From contig JAGTWJ010000001.1 of assembly GCA_020064725.1 (NCBI GenBank), positions 4,154,001-4,218,000 of the forward strand: a stretch of 64,000 nt of DNA, in the 5' to 3' direction. The notes beneath the pieces are model-generated. The model saw only the letters and a list, made by a program, of their open reading frames with translations, was not told where the DNA came from and searched no databases. The DNA comes from Drechslerella dactyloides. Its lineage: Eukaryota; Ascomycota; Orbiliomycetes; Orbiliales; Orbiliaceae. How positions within the stretch are numbered: position 1 is the first letter of the stretch; each line of letters opens with the position of its first letter. Position numbers and translations under genes: made by a program. Of the stretch, positions 24,330 through 36,208 are shown in pieces.

Positions 24330-24873
24330 TGTAACAGCCTTTAAGAGCCTTAGGAACTATTAAGACAAGAAAAACCCAACAATAAACCAACAACATTACA
24401 TTTTAGCAGAGCAACCTATATTTAGATTGCAGCTAGAGTTGGGGAGCATGCTTTGACTCTTGGTTAAGCTGGACCAATAAATATAGGTTGTATTACATCA
24501 AAGAGAAAAAGTCCCCGACTCGAAATTGTTTAACTTAAACGTCGTTTCTAGGCTTTTAACCGGCACCCAATAAAAGTAAACAGCAAGAGATAGGCACCAC
24601 ATTAAAAAATTTGAGATACCAGACTTCAACAGCCTATACCTTTTGTAATAATTCATAAAACAATAATTCTAAAAATATTAATAGAATCTTCTTTTTTATA
24701 GATTCCAAAAATATAAACTTGAAGATCGTTTTGTTTGTCTTTTGTCATGGTATAGTGTGGTGGTGCTCGGCAGTGCCAAGGCAAACGTGTATATATAGCT
24801 CGGCGGATGGAACCTGCTAGAATAATCAAGTCTCTTCCTTCTATTCTCATACAACTCTTCATCCTCATCTACA
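24330..24873 (+). mobile_element. Candidate retrotransposon 5' LTR
   Basis: The segment opens with TGTAACAGCC, a common start of fungal LTRs, and closes with TCTACA, giving TG...CA ends. Inside, a TATATATA box (24789-24796) is followed by a CT-rich stretch with TCTTCCTTCTATTCTCATAC just before the end, as in promoter-R regions of LTRs. It marks the left edge of the AT-rich island. I see no second copy in the window, so the call rests on structure alone. It could be a solo LTR or the start of the remnant that follows. Confidence 0.45.
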
Positions 24874-25190
24874 TTTAGTAATTATGATAAGTAGGCTTTA
24901 AAACCAGTCCGAATAATACCCGCCTAGTACTGGAAAAAAAAACCTGTATTTAACTTTTTTTTAAAAAAAAAAAAATATCTAGATTCATCAGCAAAAAAAA
25001 AGTTGTCACAGTCGTCTGACAACGTGATAACCATAACAACTTTTCTACATCTAACATCAGCAAAAAATTGGGTGCCTGTGGAGGAAAATACTTCAACTGT
25101 AGAAGATACAGGAATCAATAAAGGAAAAATATATAATAGTTAGAAGCTGGTAGTAGACAATAATTGGTATATTATATTAAATAAACTAAA
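24874..25190 (+). mobile_element. Truncated remnant downstream of the candidate LTR
   Basis: AT-rich decayed DNA lies between the candidate LTR and pogo element A. A short plus-strand frame around 24990-25130 still reads SDNVITITTF and AKNWVPVEENTSTVEDTG, with fewer stops than the DNA around it, but I do not recognise it. If the LTR call is right this is the 5' internal part of that retrotransposon, cut off where element A inserted. Confidence 0.3.
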
Positions 25191-25192
25191 TA

Positions 25193-26458
25193 ACGTATTC
25201 CACAAGCGAGCGGACCACACAAGCGAGTGGACCACCTCTCAACACCAGTACAACCACTCCTCTTCCACACCATATTACCTCCACAACTACTATTATGGCT
25301 ACCACTACAACTAAATCCCAAGTTATTCTAGCTATTAAAGTTTTAAAAAAAGATTAAAAATTAAGTATTTAAGCTACTACTAAACTTTATAATATCTTTT
25401 ATACTACTTTACTATACTAGTATAATAGTTGTATTTTGAAGATAGATAATATCCTTAAATTGTAAAATTTTATAAAATTAGAAGAGGATATTATTATTTA
25501 ATATATACTTAAACTATTTATACAATCTTTTCATCTTAGGTTAGATAATATAGAAGATATAGCTAATTAGCTGCTGTTAATATATGCTAATAATAATACA
25601 CAACATGTTGGTAAGAATTGGACAGCAAACTTTGTAAAACACCACCCAAAGCTCTAGATATGTTTGTTTAGAAAGTATAATTACTAGCAAGTTAAATGTA
25701 AAGACCCAGACTTTATTTAAAAGTGGTTTTAATTTTTATAAACAACAAAAACAAAGTATAATATTATAGATAATAATATCTATAACTTTAATAAAACAAG
25801 CTTCACAATAGGCATAATCTCTACAACTACAGTTATTATAGGAGCTAAAATATGCAATAAAGCTAAACTAGCACAACCTGGGAATCACAAATGGACAACA
25901 ATTATTTAGGAGATAGGTATGGAAGGTTGGGCAATACCACTATTTATTATTTTAACTAGCCAATACTATTTAGTTAGTTAGTATACAGAGACCAATTTAC
26001 TAAATAACTGGGCTATTATATTCTCTAATAACAGCTAGACAATAAATGAGGTTGCTGTAAAATAGTTAAAGTATTTCAATTATTTTACAATACAATATTA
26101 TATTTCAGACTACTGACTATTAGTTCTAGATAGCTATAATAGCCACCACTTAATATTTTTCAAGCTTTATTATTAAGAATACAAGATTATTATAATTTAT
26201 ATACTGCCATATTTTTCATATCTTCTTCAGCTGTTAGATGTTGGATACTTTAAGCCATTAAAACAGATATATAATTACTAGATAAAAGATTTAATATATA
26301 CATATATTAATTATATCAGTAAACTAGAGTTTCTCTCTAAATTCCACAAAATATTTACTACTACAATAACACTTAAGAATATATGTAACAGCTTTGCTAA
26401 AACTAGTATTATACCTTATAATCCTAATAAAGTCTTTTTAAAACTAGATATATAGCTA
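25193..26458 (+). mobile_element. pogo/Fot1-like transposon A, 3' truncated
   Basis: The left end has TA, leader ACGTATTCCAC and two boxes, AAGCGAGCGGACCACAC then AAGCGAGTGGACCACC. A decayed plus-strand transposase begins at the ATG at 25295 (MATTTTKSQVILAIK) and follows elements B and C closely. Catalytic block 1 reads YNFNKTSF, with Asn where Asp is expected. The homology stops exactly at the left end of palindromic element P1. The sequence after P1 (from 27534) is not the missing 3' third, and no right terminal repeat is present. Non-functional. Confidence 0.8.
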
Positions 26459-27531
26459 ACGTATTCCACAAGCGAGCGAACATCCCAAGCGAGCGAACAC
26501 CCCCCCAGCCCACCAAAAACCTTTTTATTAATATATTAATAAATATTTATTATAAAATTATAGAAAAATTACTTCTTTAAATAATAGTTTAAAATAATCT
26601 AGTTAGTATTTTTTTTTATTTTTTAATATTAATATTAAATTAATAATAATTATTTTAAATATTGTTAAAAACAACACATTTTTTTATTGTTTGACTCTAA
26701 ATATCTAAATAATTTACGAACGAAAATCTTTAAAAATTAAAAATCTAATAAATAATGATATAATCTAGGCCTGTTTAAAGCTACTATTTATAATAATAAA
26801 AATTAAGTTCTAGAAACTCTGCTAAAGTTGGCACAACACACTAACTATTTTTTTAAAATAATTATACATAAATATAATTAAAAAAATTAAAAAAATAAAT
26901 TTGAATTTAATATATTAAAACTTTTTTATTTTTATTTTTTTAATTTTTTTTTATATATTATATAATTTAATATCAATACTTTTAATTTTTATAATAAAAT
27001 TTTATAAAAAATTGAATTTTTATTAAAAAAATTTAAAAAAAATTATAAAATAAAATATTAATTTACTTTAATTTAAAAAAAAATTTTAGGATTTTTTTTA
27101 TTATATTTTTATATATAATTATAATAAAAAATAGCTAGTGTGTAGTCAGTGTGTTGTGCTAACTTTAGCAAAATCTATAAATTTTAATTTTTAATATAAT
27201 AGATAGAGGTTTTGTACAGGCCTAGATTATATATTTATTTGATAGATTTCTTATTTTTAAAGATTTTTATTTATATATAATAAAGATATTTACTGGCAAA
27301 CACTTAAGATTATATGCTGTTTTTTAAAAATTTTAAATTAATTATTATTAATTTACTTTTATATTTAAAAAATGTAAAAAAATATAATGAATTGATTTTA
27401 ATTTATATTAGTTGAAAGATATTTTTTTTATAATTTTTTAAGAGATATTAATTAGAATATTAATAAAAAGGTTTTGGTGGGGTGTTGGGGTGTTCGCTCA
27501 CTTGGGGTGTTCGCTCGCTTGTGGAATACGT
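26459..27531. mobile_element. Palindromic MITE-like element P1 (AACAC end code)
   Basis: A 1073 bp element with TA at both borders and no coding capacity. Both ends have leader ACGTATTCCAC and paired boxes AAGCGAGCGAACAYCCC, like pogo element D. The rest is one large diverged inverted repeat: left-arm motifs such as AGTTGGCACAACACACTAAC and ATAATCTAGGCCTGT recur reversed in the right arm, so the element could fold into a hairpin with arms of about 500 bp. Element D is the likely source of its transposase. The interior is saturated in A and T while the ends stay GC-rich. Confidence 0.8.
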
Positions 27532-27533
27532 TA

Positions 27534-28720
27534 AATATATAATATTTTAAATTTTTTAGTATATTTTTTATTTTTAGAGTTTTAAATAATCTTAGTATTA
27601 AATATAGTATTTTCTAAAATATTTTATATATTATAGGTAATATATTATTTTTTTAATATTTAGAGACTTTATAATTTTTATTTATAAATTAATAAATATA
27701 TTTTAAAATAAATATATAAAACAAATATCTTTTTCGTGAACAATAACAATTATAAAAAATATAAAAATTAATAACCAACTTTAGTTAAAATTAAGTTCTA
27801 GTTCTTTAAGTTTTATAATAAAGTATAAATTCTCTTTTTTTTGTTTTTTAATTTTTTCAATAGTTTTAAGGCTAAAAGTTTTGGGATCTTGTTAAAAAAA
27901 TAGATTTAGGAATTTGTGGGTGTTTGTATATAAGAAATATATGGTTTTAGCTTTGTATTTAAGTAGTGGGTGTGAATCTGGCTGTGTGGGGTTTTTTATA
28001 GATTTTTTTAAGATTTTAGAAGTGTTATTTAGTTTGATATTTTTGTTTTTATTTTTTATATAATTTAACTGAGTCTTTAATGTTAAAGTCTTAATTAAAG
28101 AAGCTATATTTTTTAAAATTTTAGTTAATAAATTTTAATTTTTTATTAAATCTAACTTAATCTATTTATTTAGTTTCTGAATATATTTACTTTAGAAATT
28201 ATAGTCTTAGTTTTTTTTTTGAATAATTATTTTGCTTTTTTATTTGATTATTTTTTTTATTTTTTTTTCTATAATTTTATATATTTTAAAAAGCTATTAG
28301 TCCAGTTAAGATAATTAGGGGAGATAAATTTTAAGTAATTTTAAGGAATGGTTCAACCTTTTAATATAAGTAGACTAGAGTTTATTTAGTATGGATAAAA
28401 TGGGCTGGGGATTGTTTGGTTTGGGTAGTTGACTAATAAATAATATAATTATGGGAGTATATAGAGAAATATATAGAGGTTTTATGGTGTTTTAGAAATT
28501 TACTGGAGCGTGGGTATAGATAAATAATATTTTACTATTATGGTTTAAATTGTTAATTAATTTTCTTTTATTTTTTAGAATGTTTAATTAGTAGGTTTCT
28601 TTTAAATATGAATATACACTTAATAAATAAAAGTGAAGTAAATTATAGTTTTAATTATAATTTTATTATTAATTTTTATTTTTTTATTAGTTTTTTAATA
28701 AATATCTTGATTTTTTAAAA
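27534..28720. other. Unassigned decayed AT-rich DNA
   Basis: No gene and no identifiable element. Composition and stop density match the surrounding RIP-decayed transposons, and parts read more smoothly on the minus strand (around 27650-28000), but I cannot assign a domain. It is presumably part of an old retroelement interrupted by P1 and Helitron-like element 1. Confidence 0.5.
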
Positions 28721-29110
28721 TGCCCGACTGAATAGGAGGGTGGTTAATGGACTCCCTAGCGCGCTAGGCAAAAAATCTGCAAATTTTAGCCCCCCTAAAA
28801 AAATATATTACTAAATATAAGTTTGGTAGTACTACTTTATTAAATTTAAATTATAATTTTTTATACTTAATAACCCTGTTTTATTAAATTTCAGTTTTCT
28901 TAACTTATCCTAGATTTATTCTAATACTAGTAGAGTCTAATTTATAAATATTAATTGATTGTTTATATAAGATAATTTAAATTAATTAATAAATTTTATA
29001 AAATAAAGAAATAAGTTTAAAAATCTTACTAGAAGGCTGTAAAGCAGCATGTTCTATTGTGTGGGTAAGTGGGTTCAGTTGGGTTTAAGTGCTGCGAAGC
29101 AGCCTTCTAG
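28721..29110 (+). mobile_element. Short Helitron-like element 1
   Basis: A non-coding 390 bp element inserted between A and T. It begins TGCCCGACTGAATAGGAGGG and ends with a hairpin, GCTGC-GAA-GCAGC (29091-29103), followed by CTTCTAG. CCCGACTG near the start recurs inverted upstream of the 3' hairpin (here decayed to CAGTTGGG). A 3' hairpin close to a CTAG end, A/T insertion and no target duplication are Helitron traits; the subterminal inverted repeat recalls Helentron-type elements. It has no Rep/helicase, so it would need help in trans. Confidence 0.7.
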
Positions 29111-29245
29111 TAAATTATAAATTTCTAAAAATATATATTAATTTATTTTGAATATAAATTTAATTAAGTTTATAATATCTTGAATTGTGGTTTGTTGTTG
29201 GTTTAGAATTAGGTTTATTGGAGTATAATTTACTAAATTCTTTGA
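29111..29245. other. Unassigned AT-rich spacer
   Basis: Decayed AT-rich DNA between Helitron-like element 1 and the 3' end of LINE copy 1. I see nothing recognisable in it. Confidence 0.4.
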
Positions 29246-29680
29246 TTTAATATATATATTATTATTATTATTATGAATCATACTGCATGCAACCTTTCGG
29301 TTATGGCAGGTAGAAGAAAATTAAATACAAAATACATACAAATAAAAATTAACATATATGTGTGTTTTCTCTGTTTCTTTTGTTATTAATTAATTAATTA
29401 GTTAATTAATTAATTTTGGATATTATTTTAAAGATTTCTAATCTTCCTTAGTCTTTTCCTTTTATTTTATCCTCTTCTCTTTAAATAAATATGTTTTGTA
29501 TTATTTATAATGTTTATTTTTACTGTTTATCGCAATTTATCTTATTTAATATTAATAATATTAATTAGTAGATTTTTAATCTTTCTTAAAATTATTTCAT
29601 TTAATTTTATTATTAATATTAATTTTGTAATTGTCTTTTTTTTTAAAAAGTATTTTTATATTGTTGAGATATTTTTCCAT

Positions 29681-29917
29681 TTATATTAATCCATTCTTAA
29701 TAAATAATAATATATTAAAATTAAATAATATTTTCCCTAATTCTTTTTTCATTTCTCTTCTCTCTTTTTTATAATATTTACATTCTATAATAAGATATTT
29801 TGGTATTTGCATTATAATACCACAATTACAATATTTATTTAGAATATCTGAATTTAATATTTTATATAAATAATTATTGAATATGCTGTGTTCTGTCCTT
29901 AATTGCATTATTAACAA
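29681..29917 (-). pseudogene. LINE copy 1 C-terminal CCHC-like domain
   Basis: An open remnant reads QLRTEHSIFNNYLYKILN, then YCNCG, then IPKYLIIECKYYKKER. This is the C-terminal zinc-binding region of fungal Tad-type polyproteins, whose consensus is a CxCG pair followed by a His and a Cys; the His is replaced here. Confidence 0.7.
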
Positions 29918-30059
29918 AATAAATTTAATATTGCTATTTTGTAATATTTTATTTCTTTTAAATTTTAGTAGATTATTGTAATCTATCCTTTTTTTATGTT
30001 TTTGCTATTATTCTTACTATTCTATTAGACTTTTTATTTTATTTTATTTTTTTAAATAT

Positions 30060-30560
30060 ACAAAAGAATTATATGGGCTTTCTTTAAAAATTTTAACACC
30101 TAATTTTGCTAATCTATCTGCTTTTTCATTTTTATATATATTATTATACCTGGAGCACCAATTTATATATATTTTTATTTTATTAGCATTTAACTCTCCA
30201 CTAATATCCCATATTTTTTTAATAATATCTTGATCTAGTCCAAAATATAATAATTTTATTTTTTATATTACAGCTTGATTATCTAAATATAAATATATAT
30301 TATTTATATTTTTATTTTATAGCAATATTTTTAATGCTTTTTTAAAAGCTATTCATATAGCAATTAATTCAGCATCATATATTTCTATTAAATCTTCTAG
30401 ACTAATTTTTATTTTAAAAATTGATTTATTATTAATTTTATTATATATACCAGCACCTATTAATTTAATATCTCCTTCCAAATTTAATAGAGAGCCATCT
30501 ATATAAATAATTAAATTCTTTTTCAAGTTTAATTTTAATTTATTTATAATATATTATCTT
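30060..30560 (-). pseudogene. LINE copy 1 RNase H domain
   Basis: The minus strand reads IYIDGSLLNLEGD and GAGIYNKIN, then AELIAI, matching the catalytic Asp, the glycine turn and the catalytic Glu helix of type I RNase H. The end recalls the family motif in which GNExAD follows a WxxxH. In-frame stops interrupt it. Confidence 0.7.
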
Positions 30561-30760
30561 GTTTTTATTTCTTTTGGTTTTTCACTAATATTTATATTAA
30601 TATTATTTTCAACCCACAGAGAGTTTATTTCTATATTAATATATTCAATTTTAGTATATAGAGTAATTAGATAATTTATTCTTGATAAAATAAAATCTAA
30701 TAAAATTTAATATATCTTATTTTTATTATTATCTTTTTTATTTTTATATTATTTTAAATA

Positions 30761-32130
30761 TTAAACATCCTCCTCTCTACCAAAATAAAATTCTGGTAAG
30801 ACCGATTCTAGTATTCTTAATTTAATTGGATAATTTTTATTAAAATATAATGATTTTAAGGCATATCGTCTTTGTAGACTATTAAGCCTAATTTCTGATG
30901 GTAAGATAGAAGCTTCAACTTCCAATAAATAAATTAGTATTGTTTTATATACTCCATTAATTTTTCTAATCATTTTATTTTGTAAGATGTTAAAATCTTT
31001 TAAAAATGATTTTTGATTTTTCCACCAAATTTCGGCACCAAAATCTGAAACAGAGCAAACACAGCTTTTATACAATTATATTAATATTTTCAAGTTTAAT
31101 CTTTTTTCTGAATTCACTAAACCTTTAATATAATTAAATATTTGGTTTACAGCTGCTAATTTATTTTTAACATAGAATTTAAATTTTAAATTCTTGTCTA
31201 AATAAATTTCAAGTTATTTAATTGTATTAAATAATTTAATCATTGTTTTGTTTGGTAAAATTAAATTATATTCTCTGTTATTATTATTTCTCTCTAAATT
31301 AAAATGGAAATATATTAATTTAGATTTTGTGTTATCAAAGACCACTGTATTATTTTTTGCCTAATTAAATGCAGTTTCTGACGTATTTTTTAAATCTATT
31401 ATATTTAATTTTGTTGATTTATTAATTGTAATAATAACAATATTATTAATATAATTCAGTATTTTAATATTATTGTGTTTTTGTTTTAATTGTTTAAATA
31501 ATGGTGTTAAATATAATAAAAATAAAATCAAAGATATAGGTAAACCCTGAGATATTCCTGTTTTAACTGGTTTTAATTTTTTTATTTGTCTATTGAAAGC
31601 AAGCTTAATTTGTCTATTCAACATAAAATTCTTAATCTAATTAATTAATTGTTTTGGAAATCTTATGTCCTTAATAGTTTTAATTAATCTTGTTTTTAAA
31701 ATATTGTCAAAAGCTTCTTTTATATCTAAGAATAATATAGAAGTTTTAAGCTTTTCTGATTTTGCATTTTCTATATTATGTATTAAAGATAATATAGCAT
31801 TTATAGTTGATTTTTGTTTTCTACCCCCAATTTGTTTATAATATAGAATATCTCTTATTTTTAAGATATATGTTAATCTTATAGCTATTATTTTCTCTGA
31901 TATCTTTCTTAGACAGTTTAAAAAACTTATAATTCTATAAACTTTCAGGATACTATAATCCAGTTTATTGGGTTTTGGTAGAAATTGCTTGTCTAAAGCA
32001 TATTGGGTGGTATCTATAGTTTAATAATCTTTTAAATAAATTATTAAATCTTCCTAGTATTATTTTATATACTTCTTTTAAATATAGAAAATTAATTCCA
32101 TCTGGACCTAGTGCTTTTTTCAAATTTAAT
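30761..32130 (-). pseudogene. LINE copy 1 reverse transcriptase
   Basis: The clearest blocks are GISQGLPISLILFLLYLTPL and NYINNIVI, the latter being the catalytic Y-x-D-D with both Asp changed to Asn, as expected from G-to-A mutation. Downstream, the thumb region reads DFGAEIWW, EASILPSEIRLNSLQRRYAL and VLPEFYFGREEDV. Stops and the lost Asp pair show it is inactive. Confidence 0.85.
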
Positions 32131-32879
32131 ATAAAAATAGCTTCTTTAATTTCTTTATTTATAATTTTTTTCTATTTAATTATATTTCCAATTATTTGTT
32201 CTTTTATTTTAAATAAATTATTAGATTCTAGGTAATTTGGTGGCTTTAGAAATAACACTTTTCAAAATACTTGTATTTTCTTATCAAAACTTATTACTAA
32301 ATTATTTTTAAAATTTAGATTTAATACTCTTTGTATTTTAAATAATTTCATATAATTTAGTGTTTTGAAGATCTCTTTATTTTTTGTGTTTATTAAGAAG
32401 TTTGTCCACTTTTCAGTTTTAGTTCTTTTTATTGTTCTAAAATAATTATTTTGTTTGAGCTTAAATAAATTCTATTGTTCTTGGATTTTATTTTGTTTCT
32501 ATTGCCTTTTTGCTTGCTGTATTTTTATTCTTAGCATATTTATTTCATTATTCCACCAAACTTTTAATTTTAATATTATAATTAATTTTGGTGTTGATGT
32601 TTCCACCACATTAATTATATTTTGTTGAAATAAATTTATAGTTTACTCTAAATTTTGTTCTAAATTATTATTATTGTTATTTAAGGTGAATAATAATTTG
32701 TTTTAGTTATTATTTTAATCTAGATTTCTATCTAAATCTAATAATGTTTTTTAAAACTTCTCCCAATTAATTTTATTCCAATTATATTTATTTGTTGATA
32801 ATGGGTTGTTAATTAAATAATTATTATTTTAAAAATATATATTAAATAAGATAATCTTATAGTTTGATTCTATATCTAA

Positions 32880-33530
32880 ATTATTATTTATTATCTATTC
32901 TCCAATAAATAAATTTATTTAAATTATTATAAATATTAAATTTAAAATAAATGAGTTCTTTTTTTTGTTAAAATAATAAGTTAGAATATTAGAATTATTT
33001 ATTAAATATAGATTTTTACTTTCAACAATATTTATTAATTTTTTGTGTTGGATACTTTTCTTGTATTTAGAATTCTATAAATAATAATAGGTATTAAAAT
33101 TTTTAATTAATAAATACCTTTTGTTGATAAATTTAATTATTTTATTAAATAATTTTTTTATTGTATATAATTTGTTGCTTTGGTCTATTTAGTATTTTTT
33201 GTTATAAATATTAATTATTTGGATTTTATTAAATTCTTTTGATTTAATATCAATAATTTAGTAATCTTTGTTATTAATTAAATCTGTTTAATTATTAATT
33301 TTGTATAGGAATAGATTAGAATAATATGTAATTATTCTTGGTCTTTTCATTATATTTAGTATTAATAATATAAAATTATTAATATTTATTGTTGTTAATT
33401 TTTTTAAAATCCATGATTCTTGTAAAAATAAAATATCTATTTTATTTATTACAAAATTTAAAATACCGTGTATTATATTAAATAACATATTGTAATTATA
33501 TTATACACATTTTATTTTATTCTACATTAA
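32880..33530 (-). pseudogene. LINE copy 1 AP-endonuclease domain
   Basis: A remnant reads NKIDILFLQESWI and MKRPRIITYYSN. This matches the N-terminal APE motif in which the Glu of LQE binds metal, and the RPRVITY motif of the LINE endonuclease. The rest is broken by stops. Confidence 0.65.
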
Positions 33531-33599
33531 AATAATTTAAATATTATTATTTTGGTTGTGGTTTTGGTCTTGGTTTTGGTTTTATTTTTAAGTTACATT

Positions 33600-33860
33600 A
33601 AATTTTATTTTTAATGCTTTTAACTCTTCACAATTTTATAAATTCACTATATACTCTCCTTTACAATAAATACATTTTAAAATATTATGTAGATATATTT
33701 TGTTTTTTATATTACATTTATTATATTTATATTAGTATGTTTTATACTTTAAAGAATATATTTTATATATATTTGTAAATATACATATTATAGTTAAATG
33801 TTTAAAACTTTAGCAATTTATACATTAATTTTTTAAATACATAAAATAATATTTTTCTAT
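33600..33860 (-). pseudogene. LINE copy 1 gag-like zinc knuckles
   Basis: Translation of the minus strand with stops ignored gives a series of Cys/His pairs (NCQSFKHLTITC, then KCNIKNKIYLHN, then CIYCKGEYI), the usual arrangement at the end of ORF1 in fungal LINEs. The corresponding site in copy 2 is where pogo element C inserted. Confidence 0.5.
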
Positions 33861-34964
33861 TTTTAGGAATTCTTTATTTAAGAATAATTTTTTATTATAT
33901 AGTATTTATTTTACTATTTCTATTATTTTTATTGTTAATACTATAAAAAAACAAAATTTATTTGTTTGTCTATTTTCTGGTATTAACCATCTTAGTATTC
34001 TTATTAATTCACAGATATTATCATTTTTTATTTCATTTTTTAAAGCAATTAATTGTTTTTTATTTTAAAATTAATTTATTTAAATTCTATATATTATTAT
34101 AAATCTCTATTTTATTATTTTTATTAATTTTTAGATATATTAATCTATTTTAACTAATTCCTCATATATTTTTTTTTTGTGTTTAAAAATATCTTTATTT
34201 TTTATATTTTAATATACAATTAATATTAAATTATCTTTTTTATTTGTCAAAATTTTTATAATTATTTTATTTTAAGATTTTTTTTGTTTTTTAAAAATAT
34301 TATTTATTTTTATTCAATAAATATTTAAATCTATTATTAATTTATCATTTATCATTCATAAAATAATTAATCTTCATTATTTAATCAATAGATTTGTTGT
34401 TTTTAGTATTTTTTATGTTTTTAATGTTTTTAATATTTTTATTTATATATTTACAACTTGTGTATATATTTTTAATATATTTATTTGGTTTTTATTTTTA
34501 TTTTGGATTTTATTTAGTTGTTTTTCCAGATTATCTATTTTTTCTTTTTGTTTTGTGATTAAGATAATTAAATCTTGGTTTTCTTAAATTAATTCAGTTT
34601 TAGTTTTTTCTATTTATATAAATTCAACCAATTACATACAATATCACTTATTTGGTTTAAGTATAATATTTATTAGATTTATTTTGTTTAATAACAAGCT
34701 AGTAGATAAATCTATCAATTAAAATAGATTTATCTAAAGATAGTGTTTTTAGTGTTTTTAACATTACCCCTAATTTTTATATATATAGACAATTGTAAAT
34801 TTTTAATATATTACTATTGTGATTATGAAATTATAATCATGAATTAGATTATGTATTTAATATATTTTATTAAGTTTTTTAAGTATTTTTGAATGATCTA
34901 ATTTTTATTGTGTTTTGTTGATTTTGTCAAATGATATGAGAGGCTCTTTGTTTATTTAATATTC

Positions 34965-34967
<3 letters not shown>

Positions 34968-34995
<28 letters not shown>
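34968..34995. repeat. AT/TA tract next to the LINE copy 1 5' end
   Basis: A run of TA dinucleotides directly beyond the LINE 5' border. It overlaps the candidate target duplication. Confidence 0.85.
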
Positions 34996-36206
34996 TTTAT
35001 GTTTTAGTTTTTTTCTTTTTTATTTGTTGGGATTTTTATTTTACTTATATTAACTCTTTTTAAATATATTTTTATATATAAGGTTGATTTTAATTTTATA
35101 TCTATTTTATAAAGAATTATTTATAGTTTAATTAAAATAAATTTCTTTTTTTTATCTAATTTAAATATATATATTATTATTTTAATAAATAATAATTTAT
35201 AATTTAGAATAAAGAATTATAAATAGTTTATATACTAAAAAACTGGGGATAGTTTAATGGTATAGGATAAAGAATTAGTATTTATATAAAAAATAGATAA
35301 AAAATAAATAAACAAACTAAATAATAAAAAAAGTTAATAAGGTTTAATAAGAAATTAATAGAGAGAAAGAGTTAGAAATATAATAAAAAAGATAAAGATA
35401 AATATAATACTAAAATAGGGGATATATAATTAATAATTTTGTAAATTTAATTTTATAGGTTTATACTAGATATAGTTTATATGATTATTAAGTTATTGTA
35501 GATTATTAACTATTATAAATAAATAAATAATATAAACTACTTTATATATAAAATAACATTAAGAAAATTTTAGAGTTTAATATAAAAGATTAGTATAAGA
35601 TTTATATATAATTAATACAAGAGGTATTGTTATAATATATCTAACTCAAGATTTTATAATTGTGGCTCAGCACACTAAATAGATTATAATAGTTAATTAT
35701 AGACAAATAATAAGGTAAACAAAAAAAAAAACAAGATAATGATTTAGAAGTTAGTATTAATTCTTTAACCAGAATTATTTTATTAATAACCTATGACTAC
35801 TGTTTTTTTAAGATATAACACAGTCTTAAATTCTTATAATTTAGTTTAATTAAAGTAATCTATTTTAATAATCAAAACACCTCAAAGTTTTAAAAAAATT
35901 AGATAAGGGATAATTCTATGTACTTAATAAAAAAATCAATTAGGTAATTTTTTTCTAATATCTTATAGTAATAATAATAAGACTTAATTATTAATTAATA
36001 CTACTAATTATTGTAAAAATAAATTGATATAATAATAATATTTATTATCTATTATCTTAGTAATGTAATAAATATATATAGTCAAGCTACTGAGCTTAGA
36101 GGTATGTGTGATAAATAACAACACAACAACACATGTATAGATATGTAACAATCTTTCTTATTCTTGCTTATTAATGGTATTAATAAAGATAGAAATATAA
36201 AAGTTA
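34996..36206. other. Unassigned decayed AT-rich DNA
   Basis: No gene or complete element is recognisable between LINE copy 1 and pogo element B. The last 130 bp, with less decay around CAAGCTACTGAGCTTAGAGG, could be the tail of an LTR-retrotransposon polyprotein, but I cannot support that call. Confidence 0.4.
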
Positions 36207-36208
36207 TA

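Larger units (their letters stand above)
29258..34965 (-). mobile_element. LINE copy 1 (Tad1-like), near full length, decayed
   Basis: A minus-strand non-LTR retrotransposon of about 5.7 kb. Its 3' end is a TTA tract (an AAT repeat on its own strand) next to a conserved block (GAATCATACTGCATGCAACC) shared by all three copies. In element order it carries remnants of a gag-like zinc-knuckle ORF, an APE endonuclease, a reverse transcriptase, an RNase H and a C-terminal Cys/His motif. The 5' end matches copy 2 from AAACAAAGAGCC onward. TTTAATATATAT lies at both borders (29246-29257, 34966-34977) and may be the target duplication, though it is low-complexity. Every domain has stops, so it is inactive. 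Confidence 0.85.

Noticed and set aside
26825..27175. Central part of P1 as a separate nested MITE with AGTTGGCACAAC ends
   Set aside because: The same block lies at the same place in P2 and P3, and the outer arms continue the same symmetry. It is simpler to treat it as part of one ancestral palindrome.
35950..36206. Tail of a copia-type polyprotein and LTR before pogo B
   Set aside because: Only a few residues and an AACAAC-rich stretch suggest it. No TG...CA boundaries or second copy could be found.
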